A stretch of DNA of 64,000 bases from Aphanothece hegewaldii CCALA 016. GTDB lineage: Bacteria; Cyanobacteriota; Cyanobacteriia; Cyanobacteriales; Microcystaceae. How positions within the stretch are numbered: the stretch's first letter is position 1; every line of letters begins with the position of its first letter. The position numbers and the translations under genes were made by a program. This document shows positions 1 through 8,542 of the stretch, in pieces. The stretch is taken from NCBI RefSeq assembly GCF_003007785.1, contig NZ_PXOH01000021.1:1-64000 (forward strand), given 5' to 3'. Under the pieces are notes generated by a model, which made no database searches, had not been told where the DNA came from, and worked only from the letters and a program-made list of their open reading frames with translations.

Positions 1-73
1 CTTTGTTTCTCAGGACGGTCTCCTTTCCATTTTTTGACAGGTTAATTAATTTTCTATCCTCAAGTGACAGAAG

Positions 74-98
74 AGGGCTAAACTCCAGCCCCTTACAA
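74..98. repeat. Small intergenic palindrome, downstream of gluconokinase gene
   Basis: A short inverted repeat (GGGCT, 7-nt loop, AGCCC) ends in CCTTACA. Read on the minus strand it starts GTAAGGGG and resembles the other GGGTTTGG-type palindromes near positions 8481, 9087, 25940 and 62941. It lies just past the end of the gluconokinase gene, so it could act as an RNA 3' hairpin. The rest of bases 1-136 shows no convincing gene. Confidence 0.45.
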
Positions 99-136
99 AG
101 TGGGGAATTTAGTCAGCGCAACCTAATATTAATTCT

Positions 137-604
137 TCAAAGTATGGCTACAATTTGCTCGATAATCTTTTCAGGTGATAAAGAAATATCAATCACTAAA
201 GCGTTTTTCGGTTCTTCAAGGGTGGCAAACTGCGATCGCAACATCTGGGGTTTCATAAAATGATTTGTCCTGTGTTGCATTCGTTCTAAAATCTCTTCGT
301 AACTCCCTTTAAGATAAATCCAAACGAGATCGCTACGATCGCCTTGTAGAAATTCTCGATAACTTTCTTTGAGACTAGAACAAGCAATAATCCCGTTTTG
401 GTGTTGTTCAATGAGCGATCGTAATGTAGATAGCCAAGAATGACGATCTTCATCAGTTAAAGGAATTCCTTGACGCATTTTAGCAACATTTTCGGGAGGA
501 TGGAAATCATCGCCATCATAGAAAGGCCAACCGAGTTTTTTACTCAAAAGTTGGCCAATAGTTGATTTACCTGAACCTGAAACACCCATTAGAATACAGA
601 TCAT
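137..604 (-). CDS. gntK: Gluconokinase
   Basis: Phosphorylates D-gluconate to 6-phosphogluconate with ATP, feeding the oxidative pentose phosphate pathway; expected in the cytoplasm. The 155-residue length is typical of thermoresistant-type gluconokinases. The P-loop GVSGSGKST lies at residues 8-16, followed by the family's YDGDDFHP stretch near 29-36 and an ACSSLK motif near 94-99. The ATG start lies 2 bp after the stop of the upstream GH31 gene, so the two are almost certainly co-transcribed and may be translationally coupled. The pairing suggests that released sugar is oxidised and drawn into the pentose phosphate route, but no glucose dehydrogenase or gluconate transporter is visible apart from the SDR upstream. 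Confidence 0.93.
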   Translation of the reverse strand: MICILMGVSGSGKSTIGQLLSKKLGWPFYDGDDFHPPENVAKMRQGIPLTDEDRHSWLSTLRSLIEQHQNGIIACSSLKESYREFLQGDRSDLVWIYLKGSYEEILERMQHRTNHFMKPQMLRSQFATLEEPKNALVIDISLSPEKIIEQIVAIL

Positions 605-606
605 AG

Positions 607-2967
607 TTAGAATCTTAATTGTCGGGCAGTTCCATCATCGGTAAAACGTTGTTCCCCTTTATCTACAACATCCACAATGATTTCACGTTCGCTTAGGACT
701 AAAGAACCTTCACGGGGACTAATATCAACAATAACATTGTCTCCTTCTATTGAAACCCGATATTGTGTCGTAGCCCATGCTTGCTGTTGATATTCAAATG
801 TATGACCATCATCTTCATACAAAGTCAACTCACCTTCACCAGGGAAGACTTTTAGGGTCAATTCTGAGGGAATTTCTTCATCAATGTATTGTCTGACAGG
901 ATATAGCGGAATAATAGAACCTGCTTTGACATAAAGTGGCATTGTTTCTAAAGGTGCAGCCGCTAGAATATGACTATTACCTTCATAGGATGTACCCGTC
1001 CACCAATCATACCAAACACCATCAGGTAGATAGACTGCTCGATATTCTACCCCAGGACGATAGACTGGTGCAGCCATCAAAGAAGAACCTAACAAAATTT
1101 GATCGTGTAATTGATAAGTTTTCGGATCATTAGGATAATCATACAGAAGTGGGCGGAAAATCGGCGCACCCGTTTGGGTCGTTTGCCAAAACAGCGTATA
1201 TAAATAAGGGATTAAACGATATCGTAGGTTTAGATATTCTCGACAGATATCTTCAATACGTTGACCATAAACCCAAGGTTCACGACGGGCTGTAGACATA
1301 GCCGAATGCGCCCGCATAAAGGGATACAGCATACCGACTTGTAGCCAACGGGTGAATAATTCTGCGTTACCATTTCCCGCAAACCCACCAATATCGCACC
1401 CAACAAACGGAACACCCGATAAACCCATATTAAACAGCATCGGTAAAGATAGTTCCAGATGTTCCCAAGTTGCCTGGTTATCACCCATCCAAACTGAAGA
1501 CCATCTTTGTATCCCTGCATAACCCGAACGAGTCAGCAAAAATGGGCGTTCATTCGGACGTAAATGTAACAACCCATCATAACAAGCTTGCACCATCATC
1601 AAACCGTAAATATTATGGGTTTCTGCATGGGTGACTTGTTCATCTGCAGGCCCCTGTAAACTCTCTAATGGAAACCATACTTTTTGACCTTTATCACCAA
1701 AAGGACGGTCTGACATAGAAGGTTCATTCATATCATTCCAGATCCCTGCAACCCCCGCATCGGTTAAAATTTTCTGACTTTCTCCCCACCATTTTCGGAC
1801 TTCAGGGTTAATAAAATCGGGAAAGAGGGCTTTATCAGGCCACACATAGCCATGAAATAGTTGTCCATCTGGTTTACGGACAAAATAATCGTTTTTCATC
1901 CCTTCATCAAATGGGGCGTAGTCTGCTTCTGGTTCGTATTTTACGCCAGGATCAACAATGGGAACGACTTTAAACCCTTCTGTTTTTAATTGACTTAACA
2001 GTTGTTCTGCATGGGGAAAACGTTTCGGACTCCAAGTAAAGACCCGAAACCCGCGCATATAATCAATATCTAGGTGAATGACATCGCAGGGTAGCTGACG
2101 GTTACGAAATTCTTGTGCGATCTCATGCACCACATCTTCTGAGTCATAACCCCAACGTGACTGATGATAACCTAATGACCAACGCGGCGGTAAGGTCATT
2201 CGTCCAGTTAGTTCCGTGTACGTTTGTATTACTTGTGAGGGTTCTGTCCCATAAATGATGTAATAATCTAATTCTGGGCTGCGGGTTTCCATTTTCCAGA
2301 TCCCCGGTTTAGTGACACCGATATCAAATTGACTCCAATAGGTACTATTTAAGAAAATCCCATAGCACAAATTGGGACGTAATGCCATAAAAAAGGGAAT
2401 AGCGGGATACATTTCATCGGTGAGAGAATTGTAATCTATACAATCTACTGTCCAATTGGTTTTAATTTCACTGCGTTGGTCAAGTAGTCCTGTCCGTTCC
2501 CCAAACCCGTAGAAATGTTCGTCGGGTTCAATCATTTTCCATCCTGCAACAGCCCCAGTATGCCAACCCATCCCAATTTCGGCATCACGGGCAAATGGCT
2601 GACCAAGAAGATTGCTACATTCGATCCGCCCTTGGTTGCGTTCAATGGTAACTTTAATCTGTTCGGTTTGAATACTAATATTTTCGGGCGTTTCTGTCAC
2701 TTCAAAAGGCGTTTTATCCCAGTCGCCATCCTTTTTAGCAACCGCCCAAGAACGTCGCGGCTGAAATTCGCCAGTAGGGGCTAAACGAACTCGAATTAAA
2801 TTGGGTGCAAGTATACTAATTTTAAACAGTGATTTACCGCAATGGAAATCGATAGAGCGATCTCGAAGAGATCCGCTTCGCGGCGCGCTTTTTTCAATTC
2901 CTTTAATGGGTTCGATGACTGACCAAGGTTGTTCGTTTGTTTGTAATTTTCCGAAATATTGTGGCAT
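607..2967 (-). CDS. Alpha-glucosidase, glycoside hydrolase family 31
   Basis: Retaining exo-glycosidase of family GH31, probably releasing glucose from alpha-linked oligosaccharides. The 786-residue protein has an N-terminal beta-sandwich with the family stretch HFYGFGERTG, then a (beta/alpha)8 barrel with the nucleophile motif WNDMNEP (Asp in GIWNDMNEPS) and the downstream VGCDIGGF and RAHSAM segments, and C-terminal beta domains. No signal peptide is visible, so it is likely cytoplasmic. The gene lies between an SDR gene (64 bp upstream) and gntK (2 bp downstream). Residues about 27-36 (SAPRSGSLR region) are encoded by an inserted nucleotide repeat (2857-2888) and are probably absent in homologues. 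Exact substrate (maltose, sucrose analogues, glycogen fragments) cannot be told from sequence. Confidence 0.93.
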   Translation of the reverse strand: MPQYFGKLQTNEQPWSVIEPIKGIEKSAPRSGSLRDRSIDFHCGKSLFKISILAPNLIRVRLAPTGEFQPRRSWAVAKKDGDWDKTPFEVTETPENISIQTEQIKVTIERNQGRIECSNLLGQPFARDAEIGMGWHTGAVAGWKMIEPDEHFYGFGERTGLLDQRSEIKTNWTVDCIDYNSLTDEMYPAIPFFMALRPNLCYGIFLNSTYWSQFDIGVTKPGIWKMETRSPELDYYIIYGTEPSQVIQTYTELTGRMTLPPRWSLGYHQSRWGYDSEDVVHEIAQEFRNRQLPCDVIHLDIDYMRGFRVFTWSPKRFPHAEQLLSQLKTEGFKVVPIVDPGVKYEPEADYAPFDEGMKNDYFVRKPDGQLFHGYVWPDKALFPDFINPEVRKWWGESQKILTDAGVAGIWNDMNEPSMSDRPFGDKGQKVWFPLESLQGPADEQVTHAETHNIYGLMMVQACYDGLLHLRPNERPFLLTRSGYAGIQRWSSVWMGDNQATWEHLELSLPMLFNMGLSGVPFVGCDIGGFAGNGNAELFTRWLQVGMLYPFMRAHSAMSTARREPWVYGQRIEDICREYLNLRYRLIPYLYTLFWQTTQTGAPIFRPLLYDYPNDPKTYQLHDQILLGSSLMAAPVYRPGVEYRAVYLPDGVWYDWWTGTSYEGNSHILAAAPLETMPLYVKAGSIIPLYPVRQYIDEEIPSELTLKVFPGEGELTLYEDDGHTFEYQQQAWATTQYRVSIEGDNVIVDISPREGSLVLSEREIIVDVVDKGEQRFTDDGTARQLRF
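2857..2888. repeat. Double-hairpin cyanobacterial repeat inserted inside the GH31 gene
   Basis: Two abutting hairpins are visible: GATCTC-GAA-GAGATC (2859-2873) and CCGC-TTC-GCGG (2873-2883), flanked by GCGA at the left and GCGC at the right. This is a known style of short palindromic repeat in cyanobacterial genomes. Here it sits in the 5' part of an open reading frame and keeps the frame, adding about ten residues rich in Arg and Ser. Confidence 0.7.
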
Positions 2968-3031
2968 AAGATCCGTGACTGAATAATAAATTTTTTAAAA
3001 TGTAATTATTTTACTTGACAAAATACCCTTT

Positions 3032-3814
3032 TTACCCTTCTAGTAAAGATTGTCCTCCATCGATCCAAACTTCCGTACCTGTAATATGACTGGCATTATC
3101 AGAAAGCAGAAATAAAACTAATTGGGCGACTTGTTCTGACTTACCTGGATTTTTTCCAGTTAAAGGGATCTCTCCTTCGGGAAATTCGACGGGTATTTCG
3201 ACTTTTTCTAAATTTTGCTGTTCGGTATTATCATCGATCTCAGTGTCGATCGCACCTGGACAAATGACGTTAATTCTAATTTTTTTACGGGCTAATTCAA
3301 CCGCCAACATTTTTGCCATCGCCACTTGTGCAGCTTTTGTACTAGAATAAGCCGTTGCACCCGTATTGCTAAACATCCGCGTCCCATTAACCGACGAATT
3401 AATAACAATAGCCCCACCTTGCTGTTTTAAGTAAGGAACTGCATACTTAATTGTTAAAAACGTTCCCGTAAGATTAATAGATATTGTTTTATTCCATTCT
3501 TGCGGATCTAAATCTTCAATTGGAGCCCAAACGCCATTAATTCCCGCATTAGCAAAAACAAGATTAATGTGTCCCCATTTTTGATAGATTTGTTCGTAAG
3601 CTTGTTGTAATTTTTCGGGTTGAGAAATATCAGCCTCTACCGTTATCGCCTCTCCTCCTTGTTGTTGAATTTGATTAACAGTTTCTTGACTATTTTTGGG
3701 AGTGCGATCGATGGTTGCAACCTTAGCCCCTTCAGATGCTAACAATAAGGCTGTAGCACGTCCAATTCCTGATCCAGCCCCACTAATTACAGCGACTTTC
3801 CCTTCAAGCTGCAT
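3032..3814 (-). CDS. SDR-family NAD(P)-dependent oxidoreductase
   Basis: Classical short-chain dehydrogenase of 260 residues. The Rossmann cofactor motif GAGSGIG lies at residues 12-18, NAG at about 91-93, the catalytic Ser in INSSVNG, and the YxxxK pair in YSSTKAA. The C-terminal GTEVWIDGG is usual for 3-oxoacyl-ACP-reductase/glucose-dehydrogenase-like members. An acidic residue after the second beta strand (ATIDR) suggests NAD rather than NADP, an inference only. It is the first gene of a probable SDR-GH31-gntK operon, which makes a sugar dehydrogenase role attractive (glucose to gluconate, then gluconokinase), but the family is too broad for this to be more than a hypothesis. Confidence 0.88.
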   Translation of the reverse strand: MQLEGKVAVISGAGSGIGRATALLLASEGAKVATIDRTPKNSQETVNQIQQQGGEAITVEADISQPEKLQQAYEQIYQKWGHINLVFANAGINGVWAPIEDLDPQEWNKTISINLTGTFLTIKYAVPYLKQQGGAIVINSSVNGTRMFSNTGATAYSSTKAAQVAMAKMLAVELARKKIRINVICPGAIDTEIDDNTEQQNLEKVEIPVEFPEGEIPLTGKNPGKSEQVAQLVLFLLSDNASHITGTEVWIDGGQSLLEG

Positions 3815-3841
3815 ATTGATAAAAGCCCTCCCATTAAATAA

Positions 3842-3869
3842 GTAGAAACGTGCAATGGCGCGTCTTTAC
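3842..3869. repeat. Imperfect palindrome, ACG..GCGCGTC type
   Basis: Arms of 12 nt around a 4-nt loop (AATG), GTAGAAACGTGC and GCGCGTCTTTAC, pair with one mismatch and two G-U pairs. It looks like a decayed copy of the palindrome with GTAGAGACG arms that is dispersed in many cyanobacterial genomes. It lies in the 271-bp divergent gap between the SDR gene and the Uma2 gene. That gap also holds TACAAT at 4049-4054, a possible -10 box for the Uma2 gene. Confidence 0.55.
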
Positions 3870-4085
3870 ATAGTTTCTGGCTAAACCCTCATTTATGCCT
3901 CTATCTTGGGAGGTTTATCGAGATCTACTTTCAGATAGAAACAAAAGTTTTGTAATTCAATTTAGAAAGAATATTAGATAATATTGTGTAATTCCCGATT
4001 AAAATAATATTAATGTACTGGACAAAACGCGTTTTTTGGTGAATTCGATACAATTTAGATAGAGTAATGCTTTTTTGGGGAGATT

Positions 4086-4820
4086 ATGACGATCGCAAAA
4101 CCGATACAATTATCAGAAGAAACCTCATCAGAAAAAATTATATTACCTCTAGATGAGATAGAAAGCGACGAACCCGAATTGGAATCATCCTTACACTTAC
4201 AACAAATTATTCTGTTACTTCAATGTCTTGAGTGGTTATGGCAAGACAGAAATAATTTCTTTGCGGCGGGCAATCTCTCCATTTACTATATCTATAATAG
4301 CCCTGAGCAGCCGACTAAATTGCGAGACTTTTGCGGGCCTGATTTTTTCGTAGTCTTAGATACCGTTAGAAAAAACCGGAAAAGTTGGATGGTTTGGAAA
4401 GAAGGGGGAAAATATCCTAATGTGATTGTCGAAATTCTTTCCGATAGTACCGCTAAAGTAGATCGCAATGAGAAAAAGCAACTCTATCAAGATATTTTCC
4501 GTTTACCAGATTATTTCTATTTTGACCCTGTAACATTAGAATTTGAAGGATTTACTTTAGTTAGTGGACAATATCAACCGCTAGTACCCAATGAGCAAGA
4601 ATGGTTATGGAGTGAGCAATTAAAGCTATATTTAGGAGTATACGAATCAAAATTACGTTATTTTACACCTTCTGGCGAATTAGTCCCAACACCCGAAGAA
4701 GCGGCTAAACAAGCTCAACAACAACTCGACGCAGAAAGACAAGCGAAAGAACAAGCTCAACAACAACTTGAACAACTTAAAGCACAACTAAAAGCATTAG
4801 GCGTAGAACCCAATCTGTAA
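4086..4820 (+). CDS. Uma2 family (DUF820) putative endonuclease
   Basis: A 244-residue member of the Uma2/DUF820 family, which has a PD-(D/E)XK nuclease fold and is greatly expanded in cyanobacteria. The core shows GPDFFVVLD (acidic metal ligand), then VIVEILSDST and DRNEKKQLY, fitting the E-x-K active-site pattern, followed by DYFYFDP. The C-terminal 45 residues (about 200-240) are a Gln/Glu/Lys/Ala-rich coiled coil, common in this family. The in vivo role is unknown; a link to mobile DNA is often suggested but unproven. The ATG start is preceded by a GGGGAG ribosome-binding site. Confidence 0.85.
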   Translation: MTIAKPIQLSEETSSEKIILPLDEIESDEPELESSLHLQQIILLLQCLEWLWQDRNNFFAAGNLSIYYIYNSPEQPTKLRDFCGPDFFVVLDTVRKNRKSWMVWKEGGKYPNVIVEILSDSTAKVDRNEKKQLYQDIFRLPDYFYFDPVTLEFEGFTLVSGQYQPLVPNEQEWLWSEQLKLYLGVYESKLRYFTPSGELVPTPEEAAKQAQQQLDAERQAKEQAQQQLEQLKAQLKALGVEPNL

Positions 4821-4862
4821 ATGTAAAGTAAAATGAAGTAAAAGTTATCTTATTCTCTTTTT

Positions 4863-5531
4863 ATGCAACAGACCGCCTTGAACCTAATTGCGATCGGTGT
4901 CTTTCTCATGACGCTATCAGTGTTTCTCGTGCCTTTACTAAATATTTCGCCGTTTATTCCCGCAGCAGCAACATTAGGGATAATGGGACTCGCTACACTA
5001 GATACATTCACGTTTCAGGGGCGCGGTGTAACCTTATTATTAGATCGTTTTGCACCGACTGAGTATCGTCAAAGAGTGATTCATCATGAAGCAGGACATT
5101 TTTTAGCAGCTTATTTACTCGGAATACCGATCGCTAACTATAGCATAACGGCTTGGGACGCTCTCAAACAAGGACAACCCGGACTCGGTGGGGTACAATT
5201 TGATCGTGCAGCAATAGAAGAAAAAATTCAAGATCCGCTCCAATTTTCTTTACTCATTGAGCGACTGTGTACTGTATGGATGGCGGGAATAGCAGCAGAA
5301 AAACTAACCTATGGTTCTTCATTCGGTGGAGAGGATGACACGCAACAATTACAGATGGCTCTAAAATTAGCAGGTGTACCACAATATAGTTATCCTCAGA
5401 AAAAAAATTGGGGACTTGTACAAGCAAAAAATCTCATAGAACGTAATCAAACCGCTTATAATGCTTTAGTTCAAGCAATGAGTCAACGCAGTACAGTAGA
5501 AGAATGTATAAATGTGATCAAGCAAGTCTAG
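4863..5531 (+). CDS. FtsH-like membrane zinc peptidase lacking the AAA ATPase module
   Basis: A 222-residue protein with two predicted membrane segments at the N-terminus (about 7-26 and 31-48), then an M41-like peptidase core. The zinc motif HEAGH (H75, E76, H79) is intact, and an Asp in FGGEDDTQQL about 85 residues on is the likely third ligand. The AAA ATPase domain of FtsH is absent, so the protein cannot unfold substrates alone and must act on loose substrates or with a partner. It ends 1 bp before rsmB, so the two genes are probably co-transcribed. Cyanobacteria and chloroplasts have similar stand-alone M41-like proteins of poorly known function. Confidence 0.8.
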   Translation: MQQTALNLIAIGVFLMTLSVFLVPLLNISPFIPAAATLGIMGLATLDTFTFQGRGVTLLLDRFAPTEYRQRVIHHEAGHFLAAYLLGIPIANYSITAWDALKQGQPGLGGVQFDRAAIEEKIQDPLQFSLLIERLCTVWMAGIAAEKLTYGSSFGGEDDTQQLQMALKLAGVPQYSYPQKKNWGLVQAKNLIERNQTAYNALVQAMSQRSTVEECINVIKQV

Positions 5532-5532
5532 A

Positions 5533-6894
5533 ATGCAAAATATAACGAACCCGCGTCAACTTACTTTAGTTGTGCTTCGGGAAATTTATCGACGAAATGT
5601 TTATACAGATCTTGCATTAGATCTTGGGTTAAAAAAAGCTAATCTAGTGAATGTCGATCGCAATTTAGCCACAGAATTAGTTTATGGTATTGTCAGAAGA
5701 CAGCGAACCTTAGATGCGTTAATCGATCAACTCGGCAAAAAAAAAGCCATTCAGCAACCGCCAGATCTAAGAATTATCCTGCACATTGGATTATATCAAC
5801 TACGCTATCTTACGCAAATTCCCGAATCTGCAGCCGTTAATACAACAGTTGATTTAGCGAAAAAAAACGGTTTTACTCAACTATCTGGGGTCGTTAATGG
5901 ATTATTGCGAGCTTATGCACGTTTAGCAAAACAAGAAGATCCTTTAATTTTACCAGTCGCTCCAGTGCAAAGATTAGGGATATTGTATAGTTTTCCTGAT
6001 TGGATCATAAAACTATGGCTCGCTCAATTTGGTAATGAAACAACAGAAAGCTTATGTGAGTGGTTTAATCAGTCTCCGTTGATTGATCTTAGAATTAATC
6101 CCCTCAAAACGACACGAGAAGAAGTTCAAAGGGCTTTTTTAGCAGATGGAATAAAAGTATCACCGGTTGCCCCTCTTGCACAAGCATTACGATTGATTAG
6201 TGGTTCGCGTGGCATTTCTAATTTACCCGGTTTTGAGCAAGGATGGTTTACAGTACAAGATAGTAGCGCACAATTAGTGAGTCATTTACTCGATCCGCAA
6301 CCAGGAGAGACAATTATTGATGCTTGTGCGGCACCAGGGGGAAAAACAACACATATTGCTGAATTAATGCAAGATAAAGGGATTATATGGGCTTGCGATC
6401 GCTCCTCATCTCGTTTAAAAAAGTTACAAGAAAACCAAGAACGATTAAATCTTAAATCAATTCGGATATTAGCCGGAGATAGTCGAGAGTTTACTCAATT
6501 TTACGAAATTGCTGACCGAGTGTTACTAGATGCGCCATGTTCAGGGTTAGGTACACTACACAAACGCCCTGATATCCGCTTATTTCAAACAGACGATCGT
6601 ATTCAGGAACTTTCTGTACTCCAACAAGAACTCTTAGAACAGACAGCCACTTGGGTAAAACCGAAGGGAATCTTAGTTTATGCCACCTGTACCCTAAATG
6701 TGATCGAGAATGAAAGAGTTGTCGAAAACTTTTTAGATAAACATCCAAATTGGACAATACATCCTCCGTCTGTTGATTCTCCTTTTGCTGTCTTTGCTAC
6801 TCAACAAGGTTGGCTAAAAGTTTTGCCTAATCAACATCAGATGGATGGCTTTTTTATCGTTAAGCTAGTAAAAGGACTTGCTTGTGATGAATGA
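5533..6894 (+). CDS. rsmB: 16S rRNA (cytosine(967)-C(5))-methyltransferase
   Basis: SAM-dependent methylation of C967 in 16S rRNA. The 453-residue protein has the N-terminal NusB-like RNA-binding domain (about 1-150, NPRQLTLVVLREI...) and a C-terminal Rossmann methyltransferase with the SAM motif DACAAPGGKTTH. Both RsmB/NOL1-type cysteines are present: in APCSGLG (motif IV) and in the ATCTLN loop (catalytic, motif VI). Length and domain order are normal. The start is 1 bp after the peptidase stop, and the end overlaps the next gene by 8 bp. Confidence 0.95.
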   Translation: MQNITNPRQLTLVVLREIYRRNVYTDLALDLGLKKANLVNVDRNLATELVYGIVRRQRTLDALIDQLGKKKAIQQPPDLRIILHIGLYQLRYLTQIPESAAVNTTVDLAKKNGFTQLSGVVNGLLRAYARLAKQEDPLILPVAPVQRLGILYSFPDWIIKLWLAQFGNETTESLCEWFNQSPLIDLRINPLKTTREEVQRAFLADGIKVSPVAPLAQALRLISGSRGISNLPGFEQGWFTVQDSSAQLVSHLLDPQPGETIIDACAAPGGKTTHIAELMQDKGIIWACDRSSSRLKKLQENQERLNLKSIRILAGDSREFTQFYEIADRVLLDAPCSGLGTLHKRPDIRLFQTDDRIQELSVLQQELLEQTATWVKPKGILVYATCTLNVIENERVVENFLDKHPNWTIHPPSVDSPFAVFATQQGWLKVLPNQHQMDGFFIVKLVKGLACDE

Positions 6895-7309
6895 CTCAAC
6901 AAAAACAAAACAACTTTTAAAAATCTTGGTTGGTGTAGCTTGGATTGATGGTTTAATTCAGCCCGAAGAACGAAAATATTTACACAAAAAAGCTGAAGAA
7001 TATGGATTAGCCGATGATCCTGACCTAAAATCATTACTTTCTGAACTCTTACCCGTACAACCTCAAGAATGCTATCAATGGCTAGAAGAGTATTTAGGTA
7101 GTCATCCGAGTATCGATGATTATCAGAAATTACTCGAAGCTATGGGCGCAATGATTTATAGCGATGGAGATGTTCAAACCTCAGAAGCTCAACTATTAAC
7201 TAAGATACAGCTTCTCGATCCCGCTAATGACACTCCCCAAACTGGTTTTGATAAACTGCTGAAAACGATTCAGAAAGTCTATCGTAAAGCAGTCAGTCAA
7301 CAACTTTAG
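6887..7309 (+). CDS. TerB-like helical protein
   Basis: About 140 residues, all-helical, with two copies of the TerB-like pattern of hydrophobic helix, D-G, then E-E: AWIDGLIQPEERKYL near the N-terminus and MIYSDGDVQTSEAQLL near residue 90. In TerB-family proteins such acidic pairs bind metal ions. I chose the ATG at 6887 (MNDSTK); a TTG at 6878 is also in frame. The gene overlaps rsmB by 8 bp, suggesting translational coupling. A specific role is unknown, and tellurite resistance should not be assumed from the fold. Confidence 0.7.
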   Translation: MNDSTKTKQLLKILVGVAWIDGLIQPEERKYLHKKAEEYGLADDPDLKSLLSELLPVQPQECYQWLEEYLGSHPSIDDYQKLLEAMGAMIYSDGDVQTSEAQLLTKIQLLDPANDTPQTGFDKLLKTIQKVYRKAVSQQL

Positions 7310-7483
7310 TAACAACAGCATCAAAGGATTTAAGGGAATCTAAGCAAAATCAACCCGCTTTCCTTAAGTCCTGCTTATATATATTTAAATCTATCACTAT
7401 ATATATAAATATTGACTATTGTCTATAAATGATTTAGAATTGAAAAAATAAAATAATGTATATTGATTAGGGGGAAAAAGAAA

Positions 7484-8461
7484 TTGATTCAGGCAACCCT
7501 ACATCAGCTTAAAGTATTCGAGGCAACAGCCCGCCATAGTAGCTTTACGAAAGCAGCAGAAGAACTCTATATAACTCAACCTACTGTTTCTACCCAAATA
7601 AAGCAACTTACCAAAGCTGTCGGTTTACCCTTATTTGAACAAATCGGTAAACGTCTCTATCTGACTGAAGCTGGAAAGGAATTATTAAACACTTGTCAGG
7701 AAATTTTTGACAAGTTGGACAATTTCGAGATGAAAATAGCCGATTTAAAAGGAACCAAACAAGGTCGTTTACAATTAGGCGTAATTACAACAACTAAATA
7801 TTTTATTCCTAGGATATTAGGTTCATTTTGTCAACAGTATCCAGGTATAGATATTGCTTTACAAGTAACCAATCATCAGAAATTACAGGAACGGATGAGC
7901 AGTAATGAGGACGACTTATATATCCTTAGCCAACTGCCAGAAGATATCGATCTTTATCATCAAGCATTTTTAGAAAATCCGCTAGTTGTTGTAGCCAGAA
8001 AAGATCATCCTTTAGCAAATCAGAAAAATTTACCAATTTCCTGTTTACAAGATGAACCTTTTATAATGCGCGAGTCGGGCTCAGGTACTCGCCAAGCTAT
8101 CCAAAAACTCTTAATTCAAAACGATGTTTCTGTGAAAGTTCGCCTAGAATTGGGAAGCAATGAAGCGATTAAACAAGCAATTAGCGGAGGCTTAGGTATT
8201 TCGATACTATCTAAACATACATTAAGTACAGAATCCGCACATGGAGAATTAACGATTTTAGATGTTGAACATTTCCCAATTCAACGAAATTGGTATGTTG
8301 CTCATTTAGCTGGAAAACAATTATCAATTATTGCCCAAGCATTTTTGAGTTATTTATTGGAAGCGAGTCAACATATTCCGATTCCCGATCCAACTAAAGC
8401 AAGTAATACAAATGGTGTTAGTCAATTAAATCCACCTAACTCATTACTTTTAACTCGTTAA
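7484..8461 (+). CDS. LysR-family transcriptional regulator, CmpR/CbbR-like
   Basis: An N-terminal winged HTH (QATLHQLKVFEATAR, then SFTKAAEELYITQPTVS, residues about 3-60) and a C-terminal periplasmic-binding-protein-like effector domain (from about 90). The stretch KAVGLPLFEQIGKRLYLTEAG and the ESGSGTRQAIQKL motif closely resemble cyanobacterial CmpR, which senses ribulose-1,5-bisphosphate or 2-phosphoglycolate and activates bicarbonate transport genes under low CO2. No cmp, rbc or ccm genes are nearby, so the target is not local. The start is taken as TTG at 7484, behind an AGGGGG ribosome-binding site; a TTG at 7463 is also in frame. The 153-bp upstream gap is extremely AT-rich. Confidence 0.85.
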   Translation: MIQATLHQLKVFEATARHSSFTKAAEELYITQPTVSTQIKQLTKAVGLPLFEQIGKRLYLTEAGKELLNTCQEIFDKLDNFEMKIADLKGTKQGRLQLGVITTTKYFIPRILGSFCQQYPGIDIALQVTNHQKLQERMSSNEDDLYILSQLPEDIDLYHQAFLENPLVVVARKDHPLANQKNLPISCLQDEPFIMRESGSGTRQAIQKLLIQNDVSVKVRLELGSNEAIKQAISGGLGISILSKHTLSTESAHGELTILDVEHFPIQRNWYVAHLAGKQLSIIAQAFLSYLLEASQHIPIPDPTKASNTNGVSQLNPPNSLLLTR

Positions 8462-8480
8462 TTTTAACCATTACAAATGA

Positions 8481-8540
8481 TGTAGGAATTTGGTCTCTTT
8501 TAACCTGAACCAAAGAGGGTTTGGAAACCAAAACCCTACA
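8481..8540. repeat. Palindromic element between convergent genes, possible bidirectional terminator
   Basis: The outer arms TGTAGG and CCTACA enclose TTTGGT/ACCAAA and an inner GGTTTGG/CCAAAACC hairpin. It fills the 81-bp gap between the convergent LysR and cheW genes. It is the largest member of the GGGTTTGG palindrome family seen in this window. Confidence 0.6.
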
Positions 8541-8542
8541 TT

